Source: Pseudomonadota bacterium
GTDB taxonomy: Bacteria > Pseudomonadota > Gammaproteobacteria > Pseudomonadales > Azotimanducaceae
Reading direction: 5' to 3'
Assembly (NCBI GenBank): GCA_027622495.1
Contig: JAQBYL010000059.1
Location: forward strand, 1 to 13,277
Length of the DNA: 13,277 bases
The position numbers were made by a program, and so were the translations under genes. Below the pieces are notes generated by a model. That model searched no databases and was not told the origin of the DNA. It saw only the letters and a program-made list of their open reading frames with translations. How positions within the stretch are numbered: the first letter of the stretch is position 1; each line of letters opens with the position of its first letter. Shown here piece by piece: positions 1-6,442 of the stretch.

Positions 1-107
1 CCGCCATACTGGCGGCAAAGCCAACGGCGGACCTGGATGCGAAATTCGGTGATCCTGCGGGTTTTATCGATCGCAGTTACGCAAGCCTCAAACGCGACGG
101 TATCTGA
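1..107 (+). CDS. C-terminal end of an upstream gene, possibly MBL-fold metallo-hydrolase (partial)
   Basis: An open frame enters from the left edge (codons in register with base 3) and ends at TGA 105-107, two bases before the ATG of the EthD gene. Only about 34 residues are visible. They include AAKPTADLDAKFGD and end RSYASLKRDGI. From memory, an 'AAKPTADxDAxxG...Y.SL' tail is common at the C-terminus of MBL-fold metallo-hydrolases of the glyoxalase II/cyclase type, so that is the best guess. No catalytic motif is in the window to confirm it. The 2-base spacing to the next start suggests one operon with the EthD protein. Confidence 0.45.
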   Translation, partial: AILAAKPTADLDAKFGDPAGFIDRSYASLKRDGI

Positions 108-109
108 CC

Positions 110-886
110 ATGATCCGCATTGTATTTCTGTTGAGGCGCAAGGCCGGCCTGACCATTGACGCTTTTCACAAGTACTGGCTCCAGGAGCACGGCCCGCTGG
201 TTGCGAGCCATGCAAAACACATCAATGCGATGAAGTACGTTCAGGTTCACACACTCGATGATCCAATCAACGAAGCGATGGCGAAGGCGCGCGGCGGCAT
301 GGAACCAATATACGATGGTGTGGCCGAAGTCTGGTTCGAAAACCGTCAGGCGCTCGTTGATGCGATGGCGAGCGATGCTGGTGCAAAAGCAGCGGCTGCA
401 TTGGTGGCAGACGAAGCGAAGTTCATTGATCTGGCAGCATCGCCGTTGTGGCTTGCGCATGAATATCCGCAGGTGAATCCAACGCCTGAGAACATTGTTG
501 CCCGCCCCCGCAGCAGCTTTGTGAAGCTGTACTTTCCGCTCCGGCGTAAACCGGGGGTAGATCTGGCCGATATGCAGCGCTACTGGTACAGCAACCACGG
601 CCCCATTATCCGTCGTCAGGCAGCCGGTTCTGGTATCGCACGGTATATGCAGGTGCATCGGTTCGAAGATGATCTGGAGGCGGCCCTGCGCGATGCGCGT
701 GGCACCGAAGTCGCCGCCTATGACGGTCATGCGGAGGTGTGGATGGATCGTTCGATCACGGCGGCGACGACACCAGAGCGCAAACAGGCCGGACGGCGGG
801 CGATCGAAGATGAGAGAAATTTCATTGATTTCAGCAGGTCCAGTATGTGGATCGCCAAAGAGCACGTGTTCGTCGACCACATTTGA
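110..886 (+). CDS. Tandem EthD-domain protein (two EthD-like repeats fused)
   Basis: This 258-residue protein consists of two copies of an EthD/dimeric alpha-beta barrel-like module. Copy 1 (residues about 1-120) begins IVFLLRRKAGL and carries KYWLQEHGPLV, then MKYVQVH and AEVWF. Copy 2 (about 136-258) begins VKLYFPLRRKPGV and carries RYWYSNHGPII, then ARYMQVH and AEVWM. Both copies end with a similar FIDxxxSxxWxAxEH stretch. EthD proteins are usually single modules of about 100 residues that pair into a barrel, so this chain could form the barrel from one polypeptide. The first EthD member was found in an ETBE-degradation cluster, and relatives are scattered through catabolic operons, some acting as lyases, isomerases or decarboxylases. 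No specific reaction can be assigned here. The gene starts 2 bases after the preceding stop, suggesting translational coupling, and ends just before a hairpin at 902-924. Confidence 0.85.
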   Translation: MIRIVFLLRRKAGLTIDAFHKYWLQEHGPLVASHAKHINAMKYVQVHTLDDPINEAMAKARGGMEPIYDGVAEVWFENRQALVDAMASDAGAKAAAALVADEAKFIDLAASPLWLAHEYPQVNPTPENIVARPRSSFVKLYFPLRRKPGVDLADMQRYWYSNHGPIIRRQAAGSGIARYMQVHRFEDDLEAALRDARGTEVAAYDGHAEVWMDRSITAATTPERKQAGRRAIEDERNFIDFSRSSMWIAKEHVFVDHI

Positions 887-901
887 GGGGGCAAATGCCC
901 G

Positions 902-924
902 AGCCCCGATTTGTGAACGGGGCT
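902..924. terminator. Hairpin between convergent genes
   Basis: Perfect 7-bp stem AGCCCCG/CGGGGCT (902-908 and 918-924) with a 9-base loop. It lies in the 38-bp gap between the EthD gene (plus) and the ABC permease (minus), directly against the permease stop. A smaller hairpin GGGC-AAAT-GCCC (889-900) sits beside it. No long T-run follows on either strand, so this is a probable bidirectional terminator rather than a textbook one. Confidence 0.5.
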
Positions 925-1860
925 TCAGATTTCGTTGTTCCGGCGGCGGATCTCCACCGCAGCGTACAGAAGGGCAGCGCCGACTAACAAGCCAATCCAC
1001 ATGTCGGGTGTGGTGAACAGATCGAGCACACTGCCAAAGTCTCGTCCCGCTGTGTCGCTTGACGCCGCACGGGGCAGCACATGGATGGGCAGGTGGGTCA
1101 TGATTCCAGTTTTCAGATAGCTGGTCCCGACTACGATGCTCTCCACATAGATCAGCAGCAAGGGCGTCAGCAGCACCCACACCAGGGGCAGTTGCCGGAC
1201 GGTTGCCGACACCAGCAGGATCCAGGAATACAGCGGGAGCGACCACAAACCGGCGATGACATAACAGCCCATCAATTCCAGAGTGCTGAATACCAGGTTT
1301 GAGTTGAGCCACACGTTGCTTGCGCTGGTGGTGGGGTTATCACCCAGATGGCTGGTGACCATCAGCAGCACCGCGATCTGCGCGACCACGATGGCGGCGA
1401 TGGTGACCAGCGGGGCGATCCACATGCCGTGAATCAGTTTACTCAGAACCGACTTCAGATCGCTGACTGGCAGGGATTTCCAGAACAGGACCGTCCGGTC
1501 GCGGCGGTCTTCAAAGAGCGAACCGGTCAGCACAAAGACCAGAATAACCAGGAACAGGTAGTTGAACGGAAGCGCTACAGCGCTGGTGATCTGATCAAGT
1601 AACTGGGTCAGCTCAGGCTCGCTCAGTTGTCTGCCCTCTAAAGACAGGGCAAGCAGATCACTCAATGAGCCAATGTGTTCAAAGTTGCTGGTCTGCCCAT
1701 CTGACTGTGTAGTTGAGCTCACCCGAACACCAGTGCTGCCAAGGCTCAGCGATGTTGCCAGGAACAGAACCACCACACCGAGAAGAATCAAAGGTGCCAG
1801 CAGGTAGGCCTGACGATGCTCTAACCACTCCCTTTTGAAAAGTGCAGACCAGGCGTTCAT
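925..1860 (-). CDS. ABC-2 type transporter permease
   Basis: A 311-residue membrane protein. A cytoplasmic amphipathic start (ALFKREWLEHRQAYL) leads into a first membrane helix at about residues 20-40. A polar, Ser/Thr-rich loop (about 42-95) is probably periplasmic. Roughly five further hydrophobic stretches follow, at about 95-115, 150-172, 190-220, 224-245 and 285-303, and the chain ends in a basic tail (EIRRRNNEI). A conserved-looking EDRRDRTVLFWKSLPVSD loop after the second helix is typical of ABC-2 permeases and probably contacts the ATPase. The start codon overlaps the ATPase stop by 4 bases (TCAT on the plus strand, 1857-1860), indicating translational coupling in a GntR-ATPase-permease operon. 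The substrate is unknown. Related YtrA-linked exporters respond to cell-envelope stress or antimicrobials in other bacteria. Confidence 0.9.
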   Translation of the reverse strand: MNAWSALFKREWLEHRQAYLLAPLILLGVVVLFLATSLSLGSTGVRVSSTTQSDGQTSNFEHIGSLSDLLALSLEGRQLSEPELTQLLDQITSAVALPFNYLFLVILVFVLTGSLFEDRRDRTVLFWKSLPVSDLKSVLSKLIHGMWIAPLVTIAAIVVAQIAVLLMVTSHLGDNPTTSASNVWLNSNLVFSTLELMGCYVIAGLWSLPLYSWILLVSATVRQLPLVWVLLTPLLLIYVESIVVGTSYLKTGIMTHLPIHVLPRAASSDTAGRDFGSVLDLFTTPDMWIGLLVGAALLYAAVEIRRRNNEI

Positions 1861-2711
1861 TGCTGTTCTCCTATGATCGCAACAAAGAGTTCGGCAAGAT
1901 TTGGCGTTGTCACGTCTCCGTACTTCTCCAGCACCGATCGGTCAGCACCTGCCAGAATGTATTCGTGCCCCTTGAGGGTCTGGCGTTCGGTGAGTGGTTT
2001 CAGCTCCTTTATCTCGGGCGCGGCCTTCAAACTGGTGGTGACCTTCAGATACATCGACGGCAGATCGGCCATGGCCGCGTTCAAGCAGGCACGACCGCGA
2101 TGGATCAGGGTCACATCGGTCAGAATATGTTCAATCTCGCGCACTTCGTGCGTTGTGATCAGCACGCTTCGTTCAGGTGAGTAATATTCGTTCAGCACCC
2201 GATCATAAAATTCCTGACGGAACAGAATATCCAGACCAAGGGTGGGTTCGTCGAGGATTAAAAGGTCAGCTTCGATGGCCAGAATAATCGACAGATGCAG
2301 TTGCGCGATCATGCCCTTCGACAGGGTGCGGACTTTCTTGTTTTTTTGAATCTGTGTGGTCGACAGACCTTTTTCTGCCAGGCTGCGGGTAAAGGTGGGG
2401 TGCACACCTTCCACGAGATCGAGCAGGTCACCCACCTTCATCCAGCGCGGCAGAATCCCAACATCGACGATGTAGGCGACTCTGCGCATGAGTGCTTCGC
2501 GGTCACGATAGGGATTAAGGCCCAACACGTCGAGATCACCGCTGTCCAGCCGGATGAGCCCCAGCATGCCTTTCAAGGCTGTGGTTTTACCCGATCCATT
2601 CGGACCGATCAGGCCAACGATGCGGCCTGGCTCGACGGTCATGTCAAAGCCGTCGAGGGCGCGCAGATTGCCGTAGGTTTTGCTTAAGTTTGTTGCTTTC
2701 GCGAGGCTCAT
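1857..2711 (-). CDS. ABC transporter ATP-binding protein
   Basis: A 284-residue ABC ATPase that powers the adjacent permease. Visible motifs in order are Walker A GPNGSGKTT (about residues 37-45), a region around VAYIVDVGILPRWMKV where the Q-loop is expected, signature LSKGMIAQLHLS in place of the usual LSGGQ, Walker B LLILDEPTLGLD, and H-loop TTHEV. The C-terminal 60-70 residues are a poorly conserved extension. The LPRWMKV...VHPTF and LSKGM...QLHLS pattern is, to my knowledge, characteristic of a YtrB-like ATPase group paired with YtrA regulators. The gene overlaps the regulator's stop (2708-2711) and the permease start (1857-1860) by 4 bases each, so the three proteins are probably made together. 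All catalytic elements except a clear Q-loop glutamine are present, so activity is expected. Confidence 0.93.
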   Translation of the reverse strand: MSLAKATNLSKTYGNLRALDGFDMTVEPGRIVGLIGPNGSGKTTALKGMLGLIRLDSGDLDVLGLNPYRDREALMRRVAYIVDVGILPRWMKVGDLLDLVEGVHPTFTRSLAEKGLSTTQIQKNKKVRTLSKGMIAQLHLSIILAIEADLLILDEPTLGLDILFRQEFYDRVLNEYYSPERSVLITTHEVREIEHILTDVTLIHRGRACLNAAMADLPSMYLKVTTSLKAAPEIKELKPLTERQTLKGHEYILAGADRSVLEKYGDVTTPNLAELFVAIIGEQQ

Positions 2712-3064
2712 CGGTTCTGCTCGGGTTGCAGCAGATCCGCAACATCAAGGTTAAGGCTTCGCATGCGGCGGACGGTCTCCGGCCACTCCTGGGTCAGAAA
2801 ACGATTGCGCTCGCGCTCGAGCCCCCTTGCACGCGCCCCTTCAGATACAAACATCCCCAGCCCGCGACGCTTCTCGATCAGACCTTCATCCACCAGAAGC
2901 TGAAATGCCCGCGACACGGTCAACGGGTTGATGCGTTCTGCGGCCGCCACCTGACGCACCGATGGGATGGCTTCGCCTTCGCTGATATCACCGCTCAGGA
3001 TCCGTTTCAGGATCAATTCACGGATCTGCAGGTAGATGGGCTGAGTTTCGTTCCAATCGCTCAT
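2708..3064 (-). CDS. GntR family transcriptional regulator, YtrA subfamily
   Basis: A 118-residue regulator with an N-terminal winged helix (about residues 8-75: QPIYLQIRELILKRI, then IPSVRQVAAAERINPLTVSRAFQLLVDEGLIEKRRGLGMFV). A short helical tail follows (about 80-118) instead of a large ligand-binding domain. This size and layout fit the YtrA subfamily, whose members usually repress the ABC transporter operon they belong to. The gene is the first of the operon and overlaps the ATPase gene by 4 bases. The imperfect palindrome at 3104-3125, about 40 bases upstream of the start, is the obvious candidate operator. No strong Shine-Dalgarno sequence precedes the ATG, but the start matches the family's usual N-terminus. 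Confidence 0.92.
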   Translation of the reverse strand: MSDWNETQPIYLQIRELILKRILSGDISEGEAIPSVRQVAAAERINPLTVSRAFQLLVDEGLIEKRRGLGMFVSEGARARGLERERNRFLTQEWPETVRRMRSLNLDVADLLQPEQNR

Positions 3065-3093
3065 GTCGAGTGGCGCCAGGCTGCGGGGTAACT

Positions 3094-3125
3094 GTCATAG
3101 TGTGTTGCATAACTAGTACAGCAAC
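3094..3125 (-). promoter_or_regulatory. Candidate promoter and GntR operator of the ABC operon
   Basis: An imperfect 22-bp palindrome spans 3104-3125: outer arms GTTGC/GCAAC, a perfect ACTAGT centre, and three mismatched positions in each half. On the minus strand a possible -35 TTGCTG (3124-3119) lies within it and a possible -10 TATGAC (3099-3094) lies just downstream, with a long 19-base spacer. A repressor bound here would cover the promoter, as expected for autoregulation by the YtrA-type protein encoded 30 bases further on. The promoter assignment is by eye. The palindrome itself is clear. Confidence 0.5.
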
Positions 3126-3168
3126 TTACACCCGACCACCGAGTCTGTCCAGCCTCGAATAACCTGCT

Positions 3169-4194
3169 TTAGAACGCCTGGATGGCAGGCAGGGCTTCGG
3201 CGACGAACAGTTTGTCGCGGATATCCAGATGCAGCATGTCGACGCCCATCTGCTGGAACTCCCGGGCCCGGCGCACGATTTCCTGCGGCGAACCGATCAG
3301 GCGCGAGGCATAGCCTTCGTTGGTATCCAGGGCCGACAGAGGGTCATTGGTGTCTGCCCACATGCCTTGCGCACCGTCCACGCGCAAGCGTCGTTTGCGA
3401 ACCAGATCCGCATCCACCTGGCTTAGCTTTGCGTTGATCTCATCCCAGGCTGCGTCGGTGGTGGCTCTGCACACAGGGGCTGCATACAGGGCAAACCGAA
3501 CCGTGCGCCCTCGAGCGTTGGCCGCACTTCGTACCTTATTGATAATCCCTTCGATCTTCTCCGGCGGGCCGCCATTCAGAAACATCCAGTCGGAATGCTC
3601 CGCCGCCATAGCGATGGCTGAGTCTGACTGGCCCCCCTGAAAGATCTCCAGTGCAGCGGTAGGACGGGGTTCCATGTCCAGATCACTGGTCTGGTAAAAA
3701 GCTCCGCGGTAGCTGCTTTTACCCGCCCATGCTGCACGCATCACCTCGATGAATTCTGCTGAACGCTGATATCTTTCGTCATGACTCAGTGCGTCGATGC
3801 CGTACATTTCGAATTCAGCCAGGTTCCAGCCACTCGTCACATTGATCCCCCAGCGACCGTTAGTCAGACGGTCGATGGTGGCACCCCATTTGGCGATAGC
3901 GCTTGGCTGGAAAAATCCCGGATGAACAGCGGTGATCAGTTTGACCTTAGAGGTGAGGGCTGCGAACCAGGCGGTCATGGCCAGGCAATCGAGCGATGAT
4001 CCTTCGATCTCTTCGCCGTTGCCCCACCAGCGCTGGGCAATCAGCAGGTGACTGATGTTCAGATCTTCAACCCGCTGCACAAAACTGCGGATCATGCCGG
4101 TGAGATCGTCGCCTGCTGGCATGGCAGTAGGCGGGGTCCGCTCAACCACCTGCGTTCCGCGAAAAACCGTTGGTGCCCATGTGCACGTGCGCAT
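3169..4194 (-). CDS. LLM class flavin-dependent monooxygenase (SsuD-like)
   Basis: A 341-residue bacterial-luciferase-like (TIM-barrel) enzyme. The stretch GRWGINVTSGWNLAEFEMYG followed by HDERYQRSAEFIEVMRAAW, and later EIFQGGQSD and a C-terminal IGSPQEIVRRAREF, are the hallmarks of the alkanesulfonate-monooxygenase (SsuD) side of the family. Members use FMNH2 and O2 to cleave C-S bonds or to oxygenate other substrates. I placed the start at 4194 (MRTCTWAPTVFRG) because an upstream in-frame ATG at 4296 would add 34 low-complexity residues and run across the ribosome-binding site of the divergent gene. No NAD(P)H:flavin reductase is encoded in the window, so reduced flavin must come from elsewhere. 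The gene diverges from the SDR gene across 74 bp, suggesting shared control. The substrate is unknown. Confidence 0.88.
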   Translation of the reverse strand: MRTCTWAPTVFRGTQVVERTPPTAMPAGDDLTGMIRSFVQRVEDLNISHLLIAQRWWGNGEEIEGSSLDCLAMTAWFAALTSKVKLITAVHPGFFQPSAIAKWGATIDRLTNGRWGINVTSGWNLAEFEMYGIDALSHDERYQRSAEFIEVMRAAWAGKSSYRGAFYQTSDLDMEPRPTAALEIFQGGQSDSAIAMAAEHSDWMFLNGGPPEKIEGIINKVRSAANARGRTVRFALYAAPVCRATTDAAWDEINAKLSQVDADLVRKRRLRVDGAQGMWADTNDPLSALDTNEGYASRLIGSPQEIVRRAREFQQMGVDMLHLDIRDKLFVAEALPAIQAF

Positions 4195-4268
4195 AACCAG
4201 CCTGCGATGAGTTGGTCTGTAAAAAGCTATGGTACCCTTTTGCGCCTGGGCAGAGGAGGAGTGCGTGC
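4195..4268. promoter_or_regulatory. Divergent promoter region between the monooxygenase and SDR genes
   Basis: This 74-bp spacer must contain both promoters. On the plus strand a -10-like GCTATGGT (4226-4233) ends 36 bases before the SDR ATG. A similar GCTATGCT lies at 7639-7646, ahead of the amidohydrolase. No convincing -35 is visible. A strong Shine-Dalgarno AGGAGG (4254-4259) with a 9-base spacer fixes the SDR start at 4269. On the minus strand only a weak AGG precedes the monooxygenase ATG. Confidence 0.45.
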
Positions 4269-5030
4269 ATGCGTGGTCTGACGGGCAAAACGGCATTGAT
4301 TACCGGTGGTGTGAGCGGCCTCGGGAAAGGCATTGTCGAACGTTTTGTTGTGGAAGGTGTGCATTGCCTGGTTATCGATCGCGACGCCGAAGGCGGTGGT
4401 CGACTGATCGAAACCGTCGGTGCAGACAAGGTTGCTTTTGCAGCGGCCGATATCAGTGACTATGGTGCGGTGCAAGCCGCGGTCAAGAGTCTGACTGCGG
4501 GTAACAAAGGCATCGACATTCTGGTCAACAACGCCGGTTGGGACAAGCCGGTGAACTTTCTCGACACCGATCCGGAATTCTGGAAAAAAGTCATCGACAT
4601 CAATCTCTATGGCCCGATCAACCTGCACCACATCGTGGTTCCCGGCATGGTTGAGCGGGGCGGTGGCAAGGTGATCAATATCGCATCGGATGCCGGTAGA
4701 GTCGGGTCGTCAGGGGAATCCGTTTATTCAGCATGCAAGGGCGGAATCATTGCGTTCACAAAAACACTGTGCCGGGAGCTTGCCCGCAAAGGCGTTGTGC
4801 TCAACACGGTTTGCCCTGGGCCGAGTGATACGCCGTTGCTTGCAAGTTTTGCCGACACTGGCGAAGCCGGTGTGCGTCTGATGGAAAGCCTCAAGCGAGC
4901 CATCCCGCTCAAGCGTCTGGGCACACCGGAGGATGTCGCAGGCATGGTGGCCTTTCTGGCCAGCGCCGATGCTGACTTCATCGTCGGCCAGACGATCAGT
5001 GTTTCCGGCGGTCTGACCATGCATGGCTGA
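4269..5030 (+). CDS. SDR family dehydrogenase, BadH-like (2-hydroxycyclohexanecarboxyl-CoA dehydrogenase type)
   Basis: A 253-residue classical short-chain dehydrogenase. The Rossmann motif TGGVSGLG is at residues 12-19, and Asp37 at the end of strand 2 suggests NAD+ preference. NNAG is at 87-90, and the catalytic tetrad is Asn112, Ser140, Tyr153 and Lys157 (YSACK). Several stretches match my memory of BadH closely: NNAGWD, PGMVERxxGxxxNIASDA, GRVGSSGE, the CPGPSDT region and the C-terminal SVSGGLTMHG. BadH oxidises 2-hydroxycyclohexane-1-carboxyl-CoA to the 2-keto form in alicyclic-acid degradation. The likeness makes a hydroxyacyl-CoA substrate probable, but the ring identity is not proven. 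An upstream in-frame ATG (4212) is rejected because AGGAGG at 4254-4259 sits correctly for 4269. Divergent from the SsuD-like monooxygenase. Confidence 0.92.
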   Translation: MRGLTGKTALITGGVSGLGKGIVERFVVEGVHCLVIDRDAEGGGRLIETVGADKVAFAAADISDYGAVQAAVKSLTAGNKGIDILVNNAGWDKPVNFLDTDPEFWKKVIDINLYGPINLHHIVVPGMVERGGGKVINIASDAGRVGSSGESVYSACKGGIIAFTKTLCRELARKGVVLNTVCPGPSDTPLLASFADTGEAGVRLMESLKRAIPLKRLGTPEDVAGMVAFLASADADFIVGQTISVSGGLTMHG

Positions 5031-5041
5031 TCACAACGCTG

Positions 5042-5061
5042 AACAGGTAGCTGCGCCTGTT
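5042..5061 (+). other. Small hairpin after the SDR gene
   Basis: AACAGG/CCTGTT (5042-5047 and 5056-5061), a 6-bp stem with an 8-base loop, starts 11 bases after the SDR stop. No T-run follows, so it may protect the mRNA 3' end or contribute to termination. The stronger terminator is at 5148-5177. Confidence 0.3.
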
Positions 5062-5086
5062 GTTATCACACGGCGGCGTTGCCTAT

Positions 5087-5179
5087 GTGATGGCTGATAC
5101 CGCTTGCGCTTCTGCGCTACTGTCTGCCCCCTGCACCTGCGTTTTCAATCCGGGTAAGATGCCCCGGATCGTTTTTTAA
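5087..5179 (+). other. Possible leader peptide ORF overlapping the terminator upstream of the MFS gene
   Basis: A short open frame runs from GTG 5087 or ATG 5090 to TAA 5177-5179, encoding about 29-30 residues with cysteines clustered mid-chain (C-T-C). Its last codons pass through the terminator stem and its stop lies in the T-tract. This is the geometry expected of a leader peptide controlling an attenuator. However, no Shine-Dalgarno sequence precedes it, the codons show no clear run of one regulatory amino acid, and a 30-codon open frame can occur by chance. Treat it as a hypothesis. Confidence 0.2.
5148..5177 (+). terminator. Intrinsic terminator in the leader of the MFS gene
   Basis: Perfect 7-bp stem ATCCGGG/CCCGGAT (5148-5154 and 5163-5169), 8-base loop, then CG and six Ts (5172-5177): a textbook Rho-independent terminator reading plus. 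It ends the SDR transcript. It also stands only 14 bases before the MFS start codon, too close for a complete promoter to fit in between. MFS transcripts must therefore pass through it, or begin inside or very near it, which raises the possibility of attenuation. The rest of 5031-5191 shows no protein-coding gene beyond the doubtful leader ORF. Confidence 0.8.
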
Positions 5180-5191
5180 CCTGCAGGTGAA

Positions 5192-6436
5192 GTGGTGTTG
5201 CGCACAGTGACTGAGGGATGGCTCAAACGATTCTCCCGGCCTGAGGGGCTGCTGATCCTCATGAGCATCGCCATGCCCCTGGCGTTCAATACCTGGTCCG
5301 TGCTGCTGAACAATTTTGCCGTGGAGCAGGCAGCTTTTACCGGCGTTGAGATCGGCACACTGCAGAGTCTGCGGGAGATCCCTGGCTTTCTCGCGTTCAC
5401 CACGGTGTTTGTGCTGTTGATCGTCAGCGAGCAGACGTTTGCGGTGGCGTCCCTTGCACTGCTCGGGCTCGGGGTTGCGCTGACCGGGTTGTTCCCCACG
5501 GTCTACGGCCTGTATTTCACCACCGTGCTGATGTCGATCGGGTTTCACTATTTCGAAACACTCAAGCAATCGCTGTCGTTGCAGTGGTTGAGTCAGGTTG
5601 ACGCCCCCCGGGTGCTTGGAAAGTTGATTTCGGTTGGGGCAATTACTTCGCTGATTGTGTACGCCGTGGTCTATGGCCTGCTTGAGGCATTTAACCTTGA
5701 GTTTATGTGGATTTTTCTTCTGGCCGGGGGTCTTTGTATGGGGCTCGCCATCCTCATCTGGATCAGCTTTCCAAAGTTCACCGCCCCCACCGAGCAGCGT
5801 AAGCATCTGGTGCTGCGTAAACGCTACTGGCTCTACTATGGGCTGACTTTTCTGTCCGGTGCGCGGCGGCAGATTTTTACCGTGTTTGCCGCCTTCCTGA
5901 TGGTTGAAAAGTTCGGCTACGGCGCGGCGGAGATTACGCTGCTGTTTCTGGTCAACTATTTATTCAACTGGATCTTTGCGGAACGAATTGGCCGGTTGAT
6001 TGCCCGGATAGGGGAACGTAATGCACTCACGATCGAATACGTTGGGCTGATTGTTGTATTTGTTTCTTACGCGTTTGTTACAGACGCTTACCTGGCAGCC
6101 GGGCTGTATGTGATAGACCACATGTTTTTCGCCCTCTACATTGCCGTGAGCACCTATTTTCAGAAGATTGCCGATCCAGCGGACATTGCCAGCAATGCCG
6201 GTGTTTCGTTCACCATCAATCACATCGCAGCCGTTGTGATTCCGGTTCTTCTGGGCTTTGTGTGGATCGTCTCGCCCGCGGCCGTGTTCCTGACCGGTGC
6301 GAGCTTTGCCGTGTGCTCACTCATTCTTGCGCAGAACGTTCCACGGCGTCCGGCACCGGGAAATGAAGTGGTGTATGGAAAGTATCCGCAGGCCGGAATC
6401 ACCGATCTGACCCCGGTGCTTAAGGATGCTGGTTAA
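5192..6436 (+). CDS. MFS transporter, uncharacterised subfamily
   Basis: A 414-residue polytopic protein with about 12 hydrophobic segments spread over two halves, separated by a hydrophilic loop around residues 200-212 (TAPTEQRKHLVLRKRYW). Distinctive stretches are NTWSVLLNNFAVEQAAF and IGTLQSLREIPGFLAF in the first two helices, GFHYFETLKQSLSLQWL near helix 5, and a motif-A-like AERIGRLIARIGER in the second half. The charged pair in LREIPG within a membrane region may line the substrate path. The substrate cannot be inferred. Start choice is uncertain: GTG 5192 gives the longest frame, but the Shine-Dalgarno-like AGGTGA (5185-5190) is better spaced for GTG 5195 or TTG 5198. An intrinsic terminator lies just upstream. 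The stop is 6 bases from the end of the convergent esterase gene, leaving no room for a terminator there. Confidence 0.88.
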   Translation: MVLRTVTEGWLKRFSRPEGLLILMSIAMPLAFNTWSVLLNNFAVEQAAFTGVEIGTLQSLREIPGFLAFTTVFVLLIVSEQTFAVASLALLGLGVALTGLFPTVYGLYFTTVLMSIGFHYFETLKQSLSLQWLSQVDAPRVLGKLISVGAITSLIVYAVVYGLLEAFNLEFMWIFLLAGGLCMGLAILIWISFPKFTAPTEQRKHLVLRKRYWLYYGLTFLSGARRQIFTVFAAFLMVEKFGYGAAEITLLFLVNYLFNWIFAERIGRLIARIGERNALTIEYVGLIVVFVSYAFVTDAYLAAGLYVIDHMFFALYIAVSTYFQKIADPADIASNAGVSFTINHIAAVVIPVLLGFVWIVSPAAVFLTGASFAVCSLILAQNVPRRPAPGNEVVYGKYPQAGITDLTPVLKDAG

Positions 6437-6442
6437 CGTGTT

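Noticed and set aside
77..1312. 411-codon open frame on the minus strand
   Set aside because: It lies antisense to the EthD gene and overlaps the ABC permease gene in another frame. The translation is rich in Arg, His, Cys and Pro without any domain pattern, whereas the overlapped genes have clear family motifs.
4212..4268. N-terminal extension of the SDR gene to 4212
   Set aside because: It would add 19 non-conserved residues before the usual short lead-in to TGG-x3-G-x-G. AGGAGG at 4254-4259 points to ATG 4269.
4195..4296. N-terminal extension of the LLM monooxygenase to ATG 4296
   Set aside because: The extra 34 residues lack family similarity and would overlap the Shine-Dalgarno sequence and the first codons of the divergent SDR gene. 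ATG 4194 gives the normal family N-terminus.
5117..5806. 229-codon minus-strand open frame against the MFS gene
   Set aside because: A charged, Gln/His/Arg-rich translation with no recognisable fold; it mirrors the hydrophobic codons of a well-supported membrane protein.
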